Assembly: GCA_041915365.1 (NCBI GenBank)
Contig: JAYSBP010000001.1
Coordinates: forward strand, 62,001-126,000
Direction: 5' to 3'
DNA: 64,000 bases
Source of the DNA: UBA6016 sp041915365
GTDB taxonomy: Bacteria; Campylobacterota; Campylobacteria; Campylobacterales; UBA6016
Positions 43,912 to 52,873 of this stretch are shown in pieces. Each line of letters opens with the position of its first letter. The first letter of the stretch is position 1. Made by a program: the position numbers and the translations under genes. Under the pieces are notes generated by a model. The model saw only the letters and a list, made by a program, of their open reading frames with translations. It was not told the origin of the DNA and did no database searches.

Positions 43912-44683
43912 TCCAACCTCCAAGACCCTCAAGCTCATCGTGCGCCGTCATATCAAGCCAAATAGGGCTGACAGAGACAAATCCGGCGTGAATAGCGTCA
44001 AAATCGTTCATAAAGCTCTTATCCCCGTGCGGATGGTCAGACCACTCCAGCGGATGTATCCCCAACCAGTAGTGCTCCTCGCCTCTCGGGTTTCTGTGCA
44101 TGTGCGCGTCGTTACCGTAGTGGCGATACCCTGCCCTCGTGACCTTATACCCCTTGAACTCCTGCTTTTTGATGACAGGGATATTGACATTTAGAAACTT
44201 TCTATGCCCGAGGGGAAAGCAGCCTCCCAGTACCTTTGCCACCAGCTCCGAGGCAACTTGCGAGGCAACATCGAAGTCGTATATGCTTGATTGTTTGAAT
44301 ACCTGCGAAAATGCGATAGAGGGCACCCCGTGCAAAGCCGCCTCCATAGCCGCCGACGCCGTGCCTGAGTATGTGATGTCTTCGCCCATATTTGAGCCTT
44401 TGTTGATACCGCTTAGCACGATGTCCGGCTTACCATCCTCAAACAACGAATTAAACGCCAGATATACGCAGTCTGACGGAGTCCCGTCATCTAGCTTGTA
44501 AAAATCATCTTCTACACGGATAAAGCGGAGTGGACGGGTGAGAGTCAGGCTATGCCCGCAAGCCGATTTCTCGCTAGATGGTGCTACTATCGTCACCTGC
44601 CCTAGATGCCGCACGGCATTCGCCAGAGCGAGCAGCCCCTCCGACTCGTACCCATCATCGTTTGTTATTAATATTTTTTTCAT
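43904..44683 (-). CDS. surE: SurE, 5'/3'-nucleotidase
   Basis: Metal-dependent phosphatase on nucleoside monophosphates, linked to stationary-phase survival. It carries ITNDDGYES at residues 5-13 (metal ligands D8, D9), SSEKSACGHS and SGINKGSNMG, the SurE signatures. 259 residues is typical. Upstream of it lies a divergent accessory islet. Confidence 0.95.
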   Translation of the reverse strand: MKKILITNDDGYESEGLLALANAVRHLGQVTIVAPSSEKSACGHSLTLTRPLRFIRVEDDFYKLDDGTPSDCVYLAFNSLFEDGKPDIVLSGINKGSNMGEDITYSGTASAAMEAALHGVPSIAFSQVFKQSSIYDFDVASQVASELVAKVLGGCFPLGHRKFLNVNIPVIKKQEFKGYKVTRAGYRHYGNDAHMHRNPRGEEHYWLGIHPLEWSDHPHGDKSFMNDFDAIHAGFVSVSPIWLDMTAHDELEGLGGWIG

Positions 44684-44728
44684 ACTTATTCCGTAGTTTT
44701 TTTGCTTTTAATTATAACGGGTGTTTGG

Positions 44729-44734
44729 TATGAT
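44729..44734 (+). promoter_or_regulatory. Probable -10 of the islet gene
   Basis: TATGAT preceded by TTTGG, 27 bases before the ATG of the 121-residue hypothetical. Confidence 0.35.
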
Positions 44735-44761
44735 AAAAGAAAAAGTAGAAATGGTTATACG

Positions 44762-45127
44762 ATGAATAATGTAACGGTAGAATTAACAATATACACGCCA
44801 AGATGGGGACACGATGATGTATATACCGTCAAATTGACAAAAGAATACATGGAAATAAGCTCAAATGCCGAATCTGCAAAATATATATGGCAAGAAAACA
44901 TTGATCCAAAACGAGACGGTGAAAACTTGGTGGATATTTTAGAAAACGACTCCATCTACCCACCAGCAATTTTTGAAGAGCTATTGGGGCATGCGTGGAA
45001 GTCATGGAGAGATGGAGAGCTTGACAATAGCTCTGTTAATAAGGAACTACAAGCCTTGGCTAATTGGTTAAACCAAATAAGCAAGTCAAAACCTGCAACT
45101 GATTTTTGGAGTATATATTTTAAATAA
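44762..45127 (+). CDS. Hypothetical protein of the accessory islet
   Basis: A 121-residue soluble acidic protein of no family I recognise, rich in Trp (PRWG, YIW, AWKSWRDGE, NWL, FWS). The frame is open to 44702, but ATG 44762 is better placed after the TATGAT box. The flanks and gene are more AT-rich than the neighbours, and it sits between surE and a toxin-antitoxin pair, which suggests a recent insertion in the otherwise conserved surE-lpxB region. Confidence 0.5.
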   Translation: MNNVTVELTIYTPRWGHDDVYTVKLTKEYMEISSNAESAKYIWQENIDPKRDGENLVDILENDSIYPPAIFEELLGHAWKSWRDGELDNSSVNKELQALANWLNQISKSKPATDFWSIYFK

Positions 45128-45134
45128 ATTGCAC

Positions 45135-45140
45135 TATAAT
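45135..45140 (+). promoter_or_regulatory. Probable -10 of the toxin-antitoxin operon
   Basis: TATAAT, 50 bases before the antitoxin ATG; AAAGGA precedes the start. Toxin-antitoxin pairs normally repress their own promoter. Confidence 0.45.
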
Positions 45141-45190
45141 ACTCAAAATAATACAAAAAAGATTGTGTACTTTTTTGCAAAGGATTTTAC

Positions 45191-45487
45191 ATGACAGCAT
45201 ACGCAAGAGACGAGATAGTACCGGCTACAGAAGTGGCTCGTAGCTTCTCGGCAATATACAAAAGCATAGTCGAACACAAAAAAGAGAAGATAGCGGTATC
45301 CAAAAACAACAAGCTAGAACTAGTGATGCTCCCGATAGACGAGTACGAGCGGATGCGTGCGGCGCAGGAGCTGCTAGAGCACATTGAGATTTACAAAATA
45401 GTCAAAGAACGGGAAAATCAGCCTACCGTATCGTTCGATGAAGTAATGAAAAAAGCCGGAATAACCAAAGATGATTTACGAGATTAG
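45191..45487 (+). CDS. Phd/YefM-family antitoxin
   Basis: A 98-residue antitoxin. The N-terminal half has the Phd/YefM DNA-binding fold (VPATEVARSFSAIYKSIVE, then KIAVSKNNKLELVMLPIDEYERM) and the C-terminal part is an acidic helix expected to mask the toxin. It overlaps the toxin gene by 17 bases. Confidence 0.85.
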   Translation: MTAYARDEIVPATEVARSFSAIYKSIVEHKKEKIAVSKNNKLELVMLPIDEYERMRAAQELLEHIEIYKIVKERENQPTVSFDEVMKKAGITKDDLRD

Positions 45488-45779
45488 GTTTAGAGAGGGG
45501 GCGGAAGCTGACTTTTTGGGCTTTGACGGCAGAGTCAAAAAACTAATAGCAAAGCAACTCCAAAAAATAGCCATTTCTCCCGAACTAGGTGAACTACTCG
45601 GCAACAAGGCTGGTTTTGACCTCTCGGGGTGTCGCAAAATGTATGTAGACAACAAAAGAGTGCGTATCGTGTACCGCATAATTGAGGATAAGATAATCGT
45701 CGAAGTCATAGCTATAGGCGATAGAGACGAGATGAGCGTATACGAAGACGCCGCACAAAGATTAGAGGGCAACAAATGA
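45471..45779 (+). CDS. RelE/ParE-family toxin
   Basis: A 102-residue toxin of the RelE superfamily, an mRNA interferase or gyrase poison. The pattern is YEIRFREGAEADFLGFDGRVKKLI, then GNKAGFDLSGCRKMYVDNKRVRIVYRI and IIVEVIAIGDRDEMSVY, the usual alpha-hairpin and beta-sheet core. Its last four bases overlap the lpxB start (ATGA), an unusual tie to an essential gene. Confidence 0.88.
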   Translation: MIYEIRFREGAEADFLGFDGRVKKLIAKQLQKIAISPELGELLGNKAGFDLSGCRKMYVDNKRVRIVYRIIEDKIIVEVIAIGDRDEMSVYEDAAQRLEGNK

Positions 45780-46801
45780 AACTCCTAATATCAGCCCTAG
45801 AGCCCTCGGCAAATCTACACCTAGAAAACCTACTCTCGCAAACTAGCGGCGTGGAGCTACATGGGATATTTGACGAGAAGTTCGGCGTTCCGCTTATCAG
45901 CCCAAAAGAGTTTAGCGTGATGGGTTTTGTGGATGCGATAAAGAAAATATTTGCCGCCAAAAAAGCGATAAATGCCCTAGTGAGAGAGGCGTCAGAGTGC
46001 GACAAGGTGCTGTTGATAGACGCCCCAGCTTTCAATCTCCCTCTTGCCAAAGCCATCAAAAAAGCATATCCAAACAAAGAAATCATCTACTATATACTCC
46101 CGAAAGTTTGGGCGTGGAAAAAGGGGCGCATAGCCGCCATAGAGCAATACACCGACGTGCAGGCCTATATATTTCCATTTGAAAAAGAGTTTTGGACGAG
46201 GGGTGTATATGTCGGCAATCCACTCGTAGAAGAGATAAAAGAGAAAAAAGACGCACCGACACACTCCAATATTACTGCGTTTTTGCCTGGGAGCAGAAAA
46301 GGAGAAATCACAAAGCTAATGCCGGTGTTCAGGGAGGTGGCCACCAGAATAGATGGCATCAAGATACTTGCCGTGCCGCCATTTTTTGACGATGCAAAAA
46401 TATCTGAGCTTTATGGCGATACGAGTGGCTTTGAGATAGTCAGGGACGCCAAATACGCCCTACTCCACGCCTCAAGAGCTGTTGTCTGCTCAGGTACGGC
46501 GACGCTTGAAGCCGCCATAATAGGCACGCCTACGCTTCTTGTCTACATCGCAAAGCCAATTGATTACTGGATAGCTACGAAGTTCGTCACCACGCTACGC
46601 CACGTCGGGCTTGCCAATATCATAGCCGATTTTGAAGGGGTGGACGAGATACATCCAGAGCTACTGCAAGACGAGGTAACGGTGGACGCAATACTAAGCG
46701 GACTAGAACGGATGAATGAAGATAAATTCCTCACCAAGTCGCTATGGCTCAGAGAGCGGCTAAGCGGCAAAGACAAGGCCTTGTCAGAATTTTTTGTTTA
46801 A
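45776..46801 (+). CDS. lpxB: LpxB, lipid A disaccharide synthase
   Basis: Glycosyltransferase (GT19) joining lipid X and UDP-diacylglucosamine on the inner membrane face. The 341 residues include ISALEPSANLHLENLL (SGExSGd-like start), VMGFVDAIKKI, YYILPKVWAWKKGR, LPGSRKGEI and VCSGTATLEAAIIGTP. No ribosome binding site of its own is obvious beyond the toxin gene end, so its translation may depend on readthrough from the toxin. Confidence 0.93.
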   Translation: MKLLISALEPSANLHLENLLSQTSGVELHGIFDEKFGVPLISPKEFSVMGFVDAIKKIFAAKKAINALVREASECDKVLLIDAPAFNLPLAKAIKKAYPNKEIIYYILPKVWAWKKGRIAAIEQYTDVQAYIFPFEKEFWTRGVYVGNPLVEEIKEKKDAPTHSNITAFLPGSRKGEITKLMPVFREVATRIDGIKILAVPPFFDDAKISELYGDTSGFEIVRDAKYALLHASRAVVCSGTATLEAAIIGTPTLLVYIAKPIDYWIATKFVTTLRHVGLANIIADFEGVDEIHPELLQDEVTVDAILSGLERMNEDKFLTKSLWLRERLSGKDKALSEFFV

Positions 46802-46808
46802 ATGTTGC

Positions 46809-46814
46809 TATAAT
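46809..46814 (+). promoter_or_regulatory. Probable -10 of greA
   Basis: TATAAT, 32 bases before the greA ATG, followed by AAAGGA as ribosome binding site. Confidence 0.45.
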
Positions 46815-46846
46815 CAGAAAAACATCAATTAAAGGACTTTTCACCT

Positions 46847-47332
46847 ATGCAAAAAGAGCCTATGACTAAATACGGGTTTGACAAGATAGCAAAAGAATTA
46901 GAGCAATTAAAAACAGTCGAGAGAAACAAAATAGCAGACGAGATAGCCGAGGCAAGAAGTCACGGAGACCTATCCGAAAATGCAGAATACGACGCCGCAA
47001 AAGAGAAGCAAGCTCACCTTGAAAAAAGAATTGCGCAACTAAGCGATATGCTCTCTCGAGCACAAGTCATTGACCCGTCTACGCTCAAACACGAAAGAAT
47101 CTGCTTTGGCTCCACGGTCAAAGTATGCGGCACAAAAGACGACAAAGAAGTATGCTACACGATAGTCGGCGCAATCGAGTCCGACCCGAACCGTGGGCTG
47201 ATATCATTCAACTCCCCACTCTCAAAAGCGCTTCTAGGAAAAGAGGAAGGCGATACGCTAACTATCGAGCTTCCTGGCGGTGCGGACGAGTTTGAAATCA
47301 TCGAAGTGTATTACGAAGAGATAAGCTTTTAA
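46847..47332 (+). CDS. greA: GreA, transcription elongation factor
   Basis: Restarts backtracked RNA polymerase by stimulating transcript cleavage. The 161 residues have the N-terminal coiled coil with the conserved acidic tip SHGDLSENAEYDAAKE (about 45-60) and the C-terminal FKBP-like domain with SFNSPLSKALLGKEEGD. The stop overlaps the dut start. Confidence 0.96.
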   Translation: MQKEPMTKYGFDKIAKELEQLKTVERNKIADEIAEARSHGDLSENAEYDAAKEKQAHLEKRIAQLSDMLSRAQVIDPSTLKHERICFGSTVKVCGTKDDKEVCYTIVGAIESDPNRGLISFNSPLSKALLGKEEGDTLTIELPGGADEFEIIEVYYEEISF

Positions 47333-47769
47333 TGAAAAAACTTGGCGTAAAAGTAAAAATACTAACCCCAGATGCAATCATCCCAAAATATCAGACGGAG
47401 GAAGCCGCTGGTTTTGATATGCACTCCGTAGATGAAAAGACTATAAAAGCTGGCGAGAGAGATGTCATCAAGACGGGGCTTGCGGTAGCCCTGCCAAAGG
47501 GATATGAGCTTCAGGTGCGCCCACGAAGCGGACTAGCTCTCAAAAACGGCGTTACAGTACTAAACACCCCCGGAACAGTGGATAGTGACTATCGTGGCGA
47601 GCTAATGGTAATTCTGTTTAATACAGGCAAAGAGGATTTTGTTGTCAAAAAAGGGGACAGAATAGCGCAAGCTGTCATCAAAGAGATACTCCAAGCAGAT
47701 TTTGCAGTAGTTGACGAGCTAGACTCCACCGAGCGAGGCACCGGAGGGTTCGGGAGCACAGGAAAATGA
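47332..47769 (+). CDS. dut: Dut, dUTP diphosphatase
   Basis: Trimeric dUTPase keeping uracil out of DNA. All five motifs are visible: AAGFDMHS, RPRSGLALKNG, NTPGTVDSDYRGE, GDRIAQAVI and the C-terminal RGTGGFGSTGK. 145 residues is standard. It overlaps argC by four bases. Confidence 0.96.
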   Translation: MKKLGVKVKILTPDAIIPKYQTEEAAGFDMHSVDEKTIKAGERDVIKTGLAVALPKGYELQVRPRSGLALKNGVTVLNTPGTVDSDYRGELMVILFNTGKEDFVVKKGDRIAQAVIKEILQADFAVVDELDSTERGTGGFGSTGK

Positions 47770-48782
47770 GCGGCAAAATAAAAGTCGGCATCGTCGGCAT
47801 CAGCGGATACACAGGGCTTGAGCTCGCCAAAATGCTAATAACCCACCCGCACTTTGAGTTGGTATATGCTTCAAATACCGAGGGCGGCACTACGATTGGC
47901 AAATTGCATCCGTCTCTTCTTGGGGTCATAGATTTGGCAGTAGAAAAAGCGGATAGCAAAAAAGCCGCAACGCTTTGCGAACTCGTATTTTTGGCGCTTC
48001 CACACAAAGCGGCGATGAGCACGGCAAAAGAGCTTCTCTCTCTGGGCGTCAAAGTCGTCGACCTATCGGCAGACTATCGAACAAGTAAAGAGTCATACGA
48101 AGCCAATTATTGTCCGCACGAGGATGTCGAAAACCTCTCTCACGCAATTTACAGCATCCCTGAGCTTCACGGCAATGCCGCAAAAAACGCAAAACTCATC
48201 GCAAATCCTGGGTGTCATGTGACGGCTACGCTGCTTGCTCTTGCGCCGTTCTTGCCGTACATAGACCTATCGCAGCCGATATTTGTAGACTCAAAAACAG
48301 GGGTATCAGGGGCAGGCAAGAGTCCAACCGCAGGCACGCACTATGTAGCTGTAGATGAAAACGTAAACCACTACAATATCATCAAACACAGACATGCAGC
48401 CGAGATAATGGAACATGCTTCAAAGCTACACGGACAAAAAGTGGAAATCACTTTTGTGCCCACACTTGTGCCGATGGTGCGAGGGATGATGGCGACAGTA
48501 TTTGCAACGCTAAAAGACGATATAGACCCACAAGCGGCGCTAAAAAAATACTACGAAGGCGAGGCTTTTGTTAGAGTACGAGACGAGCTACCGCACACAA
48601 AAAATGTTAGCGGCACAAACTACGCTGATTTATATGCCGCAAAAAACAAAAATGCGCTTGTTGCGGTATGTGCAATAGACAATCTAATGAGAGGGGCCAG
48701 CTCCCAAGCTATGGCTAACGCAAATATAATGTTCGGCTTTGCACAGGATGCCGGAATACCAAAAATCGCCTATGCCCCTTGA
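47766..48782 (+). CDS. argC: ArgC, N-acetyl-gamma-glutamyl-phosphate reductase
   Basis: Third step of arginine synthesis, NADPH-dependent. It has VGISGYTGLEL (Rossmann loop, about 9-19), the catalytic Cys in ANPGCHVTA (about C149), and KTGVSGAGKSPTAGTHY. 338 residues is standard for the type I enzyme. It overlaps lpxH by 11 bases. Confidence 0.95.
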   Translation: MSGKIKVGIVGISGYTGLELAKMLITHPHFELVYASNTEGGTTIGKLHPSLLGVIDLAVEKADSKKAATLCELVFLALPHKAAMSTAKELLSLGVKVVDLSADYRTSKESYEANYCPHEDVENLSHAIYSIPELHGNAAKNAKLIANPGCHVTATLLALAPFLPYIDLSQPIFVDSKTGVSGAGKSPTAGTHYVAVDENVNHYNIIKHRHAAEIMEHASKLHGQKVEITFVPTLVPMVRGMMATVFATLKDDIDPQAALKKYYEGEAFVRVRDELPHTKNVSGTNYADLYAAKNKNALVAVCAIDNLMRGASSQAMANANIMFGFAQDAGIPKIAYAP

Positions 48783-49515
48783 GCTAAAAGAGAGGGCGAT
48801 TTTTGTCACAGACGCCCACTATCCTAGAAATAAACAAGATTTTTTATCTCTCATTGATGCACTCATCTCATCGCCGCCGTCACAAGTATTTATGCTTGGG
48901 GATATGTTCGAATTTTTATGCCCGTACACACCATACACTTTAGAAGCCAACAAAGAAGCGATAGACAAAATCAACCTACTAAGCCACAAAACAGAGCTTA
49001 TATACCTAGAGGGCAACCACGATTATCTGTTAAAAACCGTCTTTAAAAAAGCCCTCGTCATACCGCTACAAGAGCAGCCGCTTTTTGTCTCATATCAAGG
49101 CAAAACAGCTGCGATAATGCACGGCGATAAGTATACTGACGGCGCTTACACCGCATATACGAGCCTAATTAGAAACCCAGTATTTATAAAATTTTTGAGA
49201 TTTTTGACACTAGATGTCAAAGGTCGTTTTATCAAAAAAATATACGAAAAACTATCCCAAAAACAGATTTGTACCCACAAGGACGACTTCAAAGTGCAAA
49301 AATGCTTATCTATTGAAAAATACCCACTACAGGATGCAGACACGATAATAGAAGGGCATAACCATATAAGAATATCAGAAAGATTAAGTAATGTTAACTA
49401 TGAAGCTTTAGGGGCTTTTGCGTGCAATAAAAGTTTTTTTAAAGTAGAATTCAAGCAGAGCGGTTTATGCTTTGTAGAAACGAGTTTAGGAGCATTGAGA
49501 AATGAACAAGCCTGA
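48772..49515 (+). CDS. lpxH: LpxH-like UDP-2,3-diacylglucosamine hydrolase
   Basis: Calcineurin-type phosphoesterase producing lipid X for LpxB. The 247 residues show the motifs in order: DAHYP (in place of the usual DxH), GDMFEF, GNHD, HGD and GHNH. ATG 48772 is chosen over 48739 because the extra residues are not part of the domain. The order lpxB-greA-..-lpxH-cheV fits Campylobacter, where Cj0286c holds this position. It overlaps cheV by 14 bases. Confidence 0.82.
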   Translation: MPLELKERAIFVTDAHYPRNKQDFLSLIDALISSPPSQVFMLGDMFEFLCPYTPYTLEANKEAIDKINLLSHKTELIYLEGNHDYLLKTVFKKALVIPLQEQPLFVSYQGKTAAIMHGDKYTDGAYTAYTSLIRNPVFIKFLRFLTLDVKGRFIKKIYEKLSQKQICTHKDDFKVQKCLSIEKYPLQDADTIIEGHNHIRISERLSNVNYEALGAFACNKSFFKVEFKQSGLCFVETSLGALRNEQA

Positions 49516-50446
49516 TAATATTTTACAGGTCGGCTCCAACGAAATGGAGCTTGTAGATTTCAGAATCTACAAACAAGAGGGCGGCGAAGTATATGAGGGG
49601 ATATATGGCGTTAACGTTGCGAAAGTACGTGAAATCATTAATATCCCAAAACTAACCGAACTACCTGGTTCGCCGGAGTATGTTGATGGTATTTTCGACC
49701 TTAGGGGCGTAGTCATACCCGTCGTAAATCTCGCAAAATGGATGGGGATAGAAACACCAGATAGTAAGACAATAAGACCTAGGGTTATCATTACGGAGTT
49801 TAACAACATTCTTATAGGTTTTATCGTTCACGAGGCAAAGAGAATAAGACGAATAAACTGGAAAGATATAGAGCCTGCGAACTTCAGCGCAAAAAGTGGC
49901 GGCGCATTTGACAAGACAAAAATAACTGGCGTCACAAAAATAGAAAATGACGACGTTCTTTTGATACTTGACCTTGAAGCGATAGTAGAAGAGCTTGGAC
50001 TGTTTACGGCCGATACTGAAGCACTTGAAAAACTAGAAAAATACTCGGGCCTTGCGCTCATACTAGATGACAGCCAGACAGCCAGAAAGATAGTTAAAGA
50101 GGGTATGACCAAAATGGGCTTTACTGTTGTAGAGGCAAAAGACGGTGAAGATGGCCTGAACAAGCTAGAAGACCTTGCCGGACAATACGGAGCTGAATTA
50201 AAAAGCAAGCTAAGAATAATTGTATCAGACGTAGAGATGCCTAGAATGGATGGCTTCCACTTTGCATCAAGGGTAAAAGCGGACGATAGATTTAAGAGCA
50301 TACCGCTTATATTCAACTCATCAATTAGCGATGATTTCTCAGATTTAAGAGGGGCAAAAGCCGGAGGCGAAGCTTATTTGGTCAAGTTCGACGCAAATAA
50401 ATTCCACGATGAAATATCTAGAGTTTTAAAATCGCATCTAGGTTAA
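49502..50446 (+). CDS. cheV: CheV, CheW-receiver coupling protein
   Basis: Chemotaxis scaffold linking receptors to CheA. A CheW-like domain spans about 12-165 (LTELPGSPEYVDGIFDLRGVVIPVVNL) and a receiver domain about 184-314 with phospho-acceptor D243 (IVSDVEMP). 314 residues. First of the cheV-cheA-cheW operon, as in Campylobacter and Helicobacter. Confidence 0.94.
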   Translation: MNKPDNILQVGSNEMELVDFRIYKQEGGEVYEGIYGVNVAKVREIINIPKLTELPGSPEYVDGIFDLRGVVIPVVNLAKWMGIETPDSKTIRPRVIITEFNNILIGFIVHEAKRIRRINWKDIEPANFSAKSGGAFDKTKITGVTKIENDDVLLILDLEAIVEELGLFTADTEALEKLEKYSGLALILDDSQTARKIVKEGMTKMGFTVVEAKDGEDGLNKLEDLAGQYGAELKSKLRIIVSDVEMPRMDGFHFASRVKADDRFKSIPLIFNSSISDDFSDLRGAKAGGEAYLVKFDANKFHDEISRVLKSHLG

Positions 50447-50464
50447 GGTAAAGGAGCAGTAAAG

Positions 50465-52870
50465 ATGGATGAATTACAAGAGATACTTCAAGACTTTTTG
50501 ATAGAAGCCTTTGAAATGATCGAACAGCTCGACCAAGATTTGGTTGAGCTAGAACAAAGACCGGAAGATCTTGACCTCTTAAATAGAATTTTTAGGGTTG
50601 CGCATACAATCAAGGGCTCTTCATCGTTTCTAAACTTTGACGTTTTGACAAAGCTAACGCACCATATGGAAGACGTACTCAACAAAGCAAGACACGGCGA
50701 CCTCAAAATAACACCAGAGATTATGGATATCGTACTTGCTTCGATAGACCAAATGAAAGCCTTGTTGTACAGTATCAGAGATACCGGTTCGGATGCGGCG
50801 TCCGGGATAGACATCAATCCGACGGTTGCAAAACTAGACGCTGCCTCTTCTGGTAAAGCGATAGAATCAGCCGCAGAATCTCCTAGCGCAGCGCCTGAGC
50901 CTGTAGCCGCTGAGCCAGCACCAGCGGAAGACGAGCCAGATTATGCGAATATGTCGGCTGAAGATGTAGAAAAAGAGATAGAGAGACTACTCAAGCAAAG
51001 ACAAGACGAAGATGACAAGAGACGTCAAGCCAAAAAAGCAAACGGCGAGCCTATGCCTGAAGTGGAAGCTCCGCATGAAATAGACGAAACTCCAGCGCCA
51101 GCTCCAAAACCAACGCCTCCTCCGGCAGCAACTCCAGCTCCTGCAGCACCAAAACCTGCAACTCCAGCCCCAGCTGCGGCAGCAGCCCCTGCAGCGGGCG
51201 GCGAAGGCGGAGCAGCCGGTGGCTCTGCAATGGAGCAAACTATCAGGGTTGACGTCAATAGACTTGACCACCTTATGAATCTGATAGGAGAGCTTGTTCT
51301 CGGTAAAAATAGGCTTATCAAAATCTACGGTGACGTAGAAGAGAGATACGAGGGAGAGCAATTCCTAGATGAGCTAAACCAAGTTGTTTCATCTGTCTCA
51401 ACAGTAACGACGGATCTTCAAATAGCCGTTATGAAAACGAGAATGCTCCCAATCGGCAGGGTATTCAACAGATTCCCTAGAATGATAAGAGACCTCTCAA
51501 GAGAGCTAAACAAAAAAGTTGAGCTTGTGATGAGCGGTGAAGAGACCGAACTTGACAAATCAATCGTTGAAGAGATAGGTGACCCGCTTGTTCACATCAT
51601 CAGAAACTCTGCCGACCACGGCGTAGAGATGCCTGATGTCAGGGTAGCCGCAGGCAAGTCCGAGACAGGTACGGTAGAGCTAAAAGCATACCATGAAGGC
51701 AACTCAATCGTTATCGAAATAACAGACGATGGCAAGGGTCTAGACCCGCTAATGCTCAAAACAAAAGCTGTCGAAAAAGGTGTTATCAGCGAGAAAGAAG
51801 CTGATACCATGAGTGATAAAGAGGCCTTTACTCTTATCTTTAAGCCTGGTTTCTCAACTGCGGCAAAAATAACGAACGTCTCAGGAAGAGGCGTCGGTAT
51901 GGACGTTGTTAAGACAAACATCGAAAAACTAAACGGTATTATCGAGGTAGACAGTCAGGTTGGCAAGGGGACAACTATCAAGTTGAAAATCCCTCTAACT
52001 CTTGCGATTATTCAAGCACTTCTCGTTGGTGTTCAAGAAGAGTTCTTTGCTATTCCACTTTCAAGCGTTCTTGAGACGGTCAGAATTACTCAAGACGATA
52101 TATTCCTGGTTGAAGGCAAGAGCGTGCTACGCCTAAGAAGCGAGGTGCTAAGTCTTGTAAAACTATCAGATATATTTGGCATCGAAGCGACAATGGAAGA
52201 AAACGACAACCTATATGTCGTAATCATAGGTCTAGCGGATGCAAAAATAGGTCTTGTAATAGACAGGCTAGTTGGGCAAGAGGAGATAGTTATTAAATCT
52301 CTGGGCTACTACCTAAAAGGCGTGGACGGAATAGCAGGAGCTACAATCAGAGGTGACGGTAGAGTAACGCTAATCGCCGATGTTGCGGCGTTGATGCAAA
52401 TGGCAAAAACAGCGCACAAGAAAGTGGATACAAGCAAAAAGGCTACGGCTGCAATAGCTGCGCCTAGCAAAAAAACACAGCCTTCCGATTATAAAGTTCT
52501 CATAGTAGACGATAGTAAGACGGATAGGTCAATTATGAAAAATTCGCTAAAACCGCTCGGGGTTACAATAACAGAAGCGGGCGACGGCGTGGAAGCACTC
52601 AATATAATCAAAAATAGCGATGAGGCGTTTGACGCTTGTCTAATAGACATCGAGATGCCGAAAATGGACGGTTATTCACTAGCTAGCGAAATCAGAAAAT
52701 ACAACAAATACAGAAATATGCCGCTAATCGCAGTAACAAGCCGAACAGGCAAAACAGATAGAATGAGGGGCGTCGAGGTCGGTATGAGCGAATACATCAC
52801 AAAACCATACTCGCCCGATTATCTAATGAACGTCGTAAAAAGACACACTAACCTAACGGTGGAGGGCTAA
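50465..52870 (+). CDS. cheA: CheA-receiver fusion histidine kinase (CheAY)
   Basis: Central chemotaxis kinase of 801 residues. P1 has H47 (RVAHTIKGSS). A long acidic and then Ala/Pro-rich linker covers about 120-255. The dimerisation and ATPase domains follow (IIRNSADHGVE, DDGKGLD, GRGVGMDVV), a CheW-like P5 lies at about 515-655, and a C-terminal receiver at 676-801 has D728. The receiver fusion is typical of this phylum and may act as a phosphate sink. Four bases before cheW. Confidence 0.96.
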   Translation: MDELQEILQDFLIEAFEMIEQLDQDLVELEQRPEDLDLLNRIFRVAHTIKGSSSFLNFDVLTKLTHHMEDVLNKARHGDLKITPEIMDIVLASIDQMKALLYSIRDTGSDAASGIDINPTVAKLDAASSGKAIESAAESPSAAPEPVAAEPAPAEDEPDYANMSAEDVEKEIERLLKQRQDEDDKRRQAKKANGEPMPEVEAPHEIDETPAPAPKPTPPPAATPAPAAPKPATPAPAAAAAPAAGGEGGAAGGSAMEQTIRVDVNRLDHLMNLIGELVLGKNRLIKIYGDVEERYEGEQFLDELNQVVSSVSTVTTDLQIAVMKTRMLPIGRVFNRFPRMIRDLSRELNKKVELVMSGEETELDKSIVEEIGDPLVHIIRNSADHGVEMPDVRVAAGKSETGTVELKAYHEGNSIVIEITDDGKGLDPLMLKTKAVEKGVISEKEADTMSDKEAFTLIFKPGFSTAAKITNVSGRGVGMDVVKTNIEKLNGIIEVDSQVGKGTTIKLKIPLTLAIIQALLVGVQEEFFAIPLSSVLETVRITQDDIFLVEGKSVLRLRSEVLSLVKLSDIFGIEATMEENDNLYVVIIGLADAKIGLVIDRLVGQEEIVIKSLGYYLKGVDGIAGATIRGDGRVTLIADVAALMQMAKTAHKKVDTSKKATAAIAAPSKKTQPSDYKVLIVDDSKTDRSIMKNSLKPLGVTITEAGDGVEALNIIKNSDEAFDACLIDIEMPKMDGYSLASEIRKYNKYRNMPLIAVTSRTGKTDRMRGVEVGMSEYITKPYSPDYLMNVVKRHTNLTVEG

Positions 52871-52873
52871 GAG

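Noticed and set aside
49828..50316. 162-codon minus-strand frame inside cheV
   Set aside because: Shadow of the CheV frame; low-complexity Ser-rich product.
50860..51230. Ala/Pro-rich repeat-like DNA in cheA
   Set aside because: It is a low-complexity flexible linker between CheA domains, common in this family, not a nucleotide repeat array.
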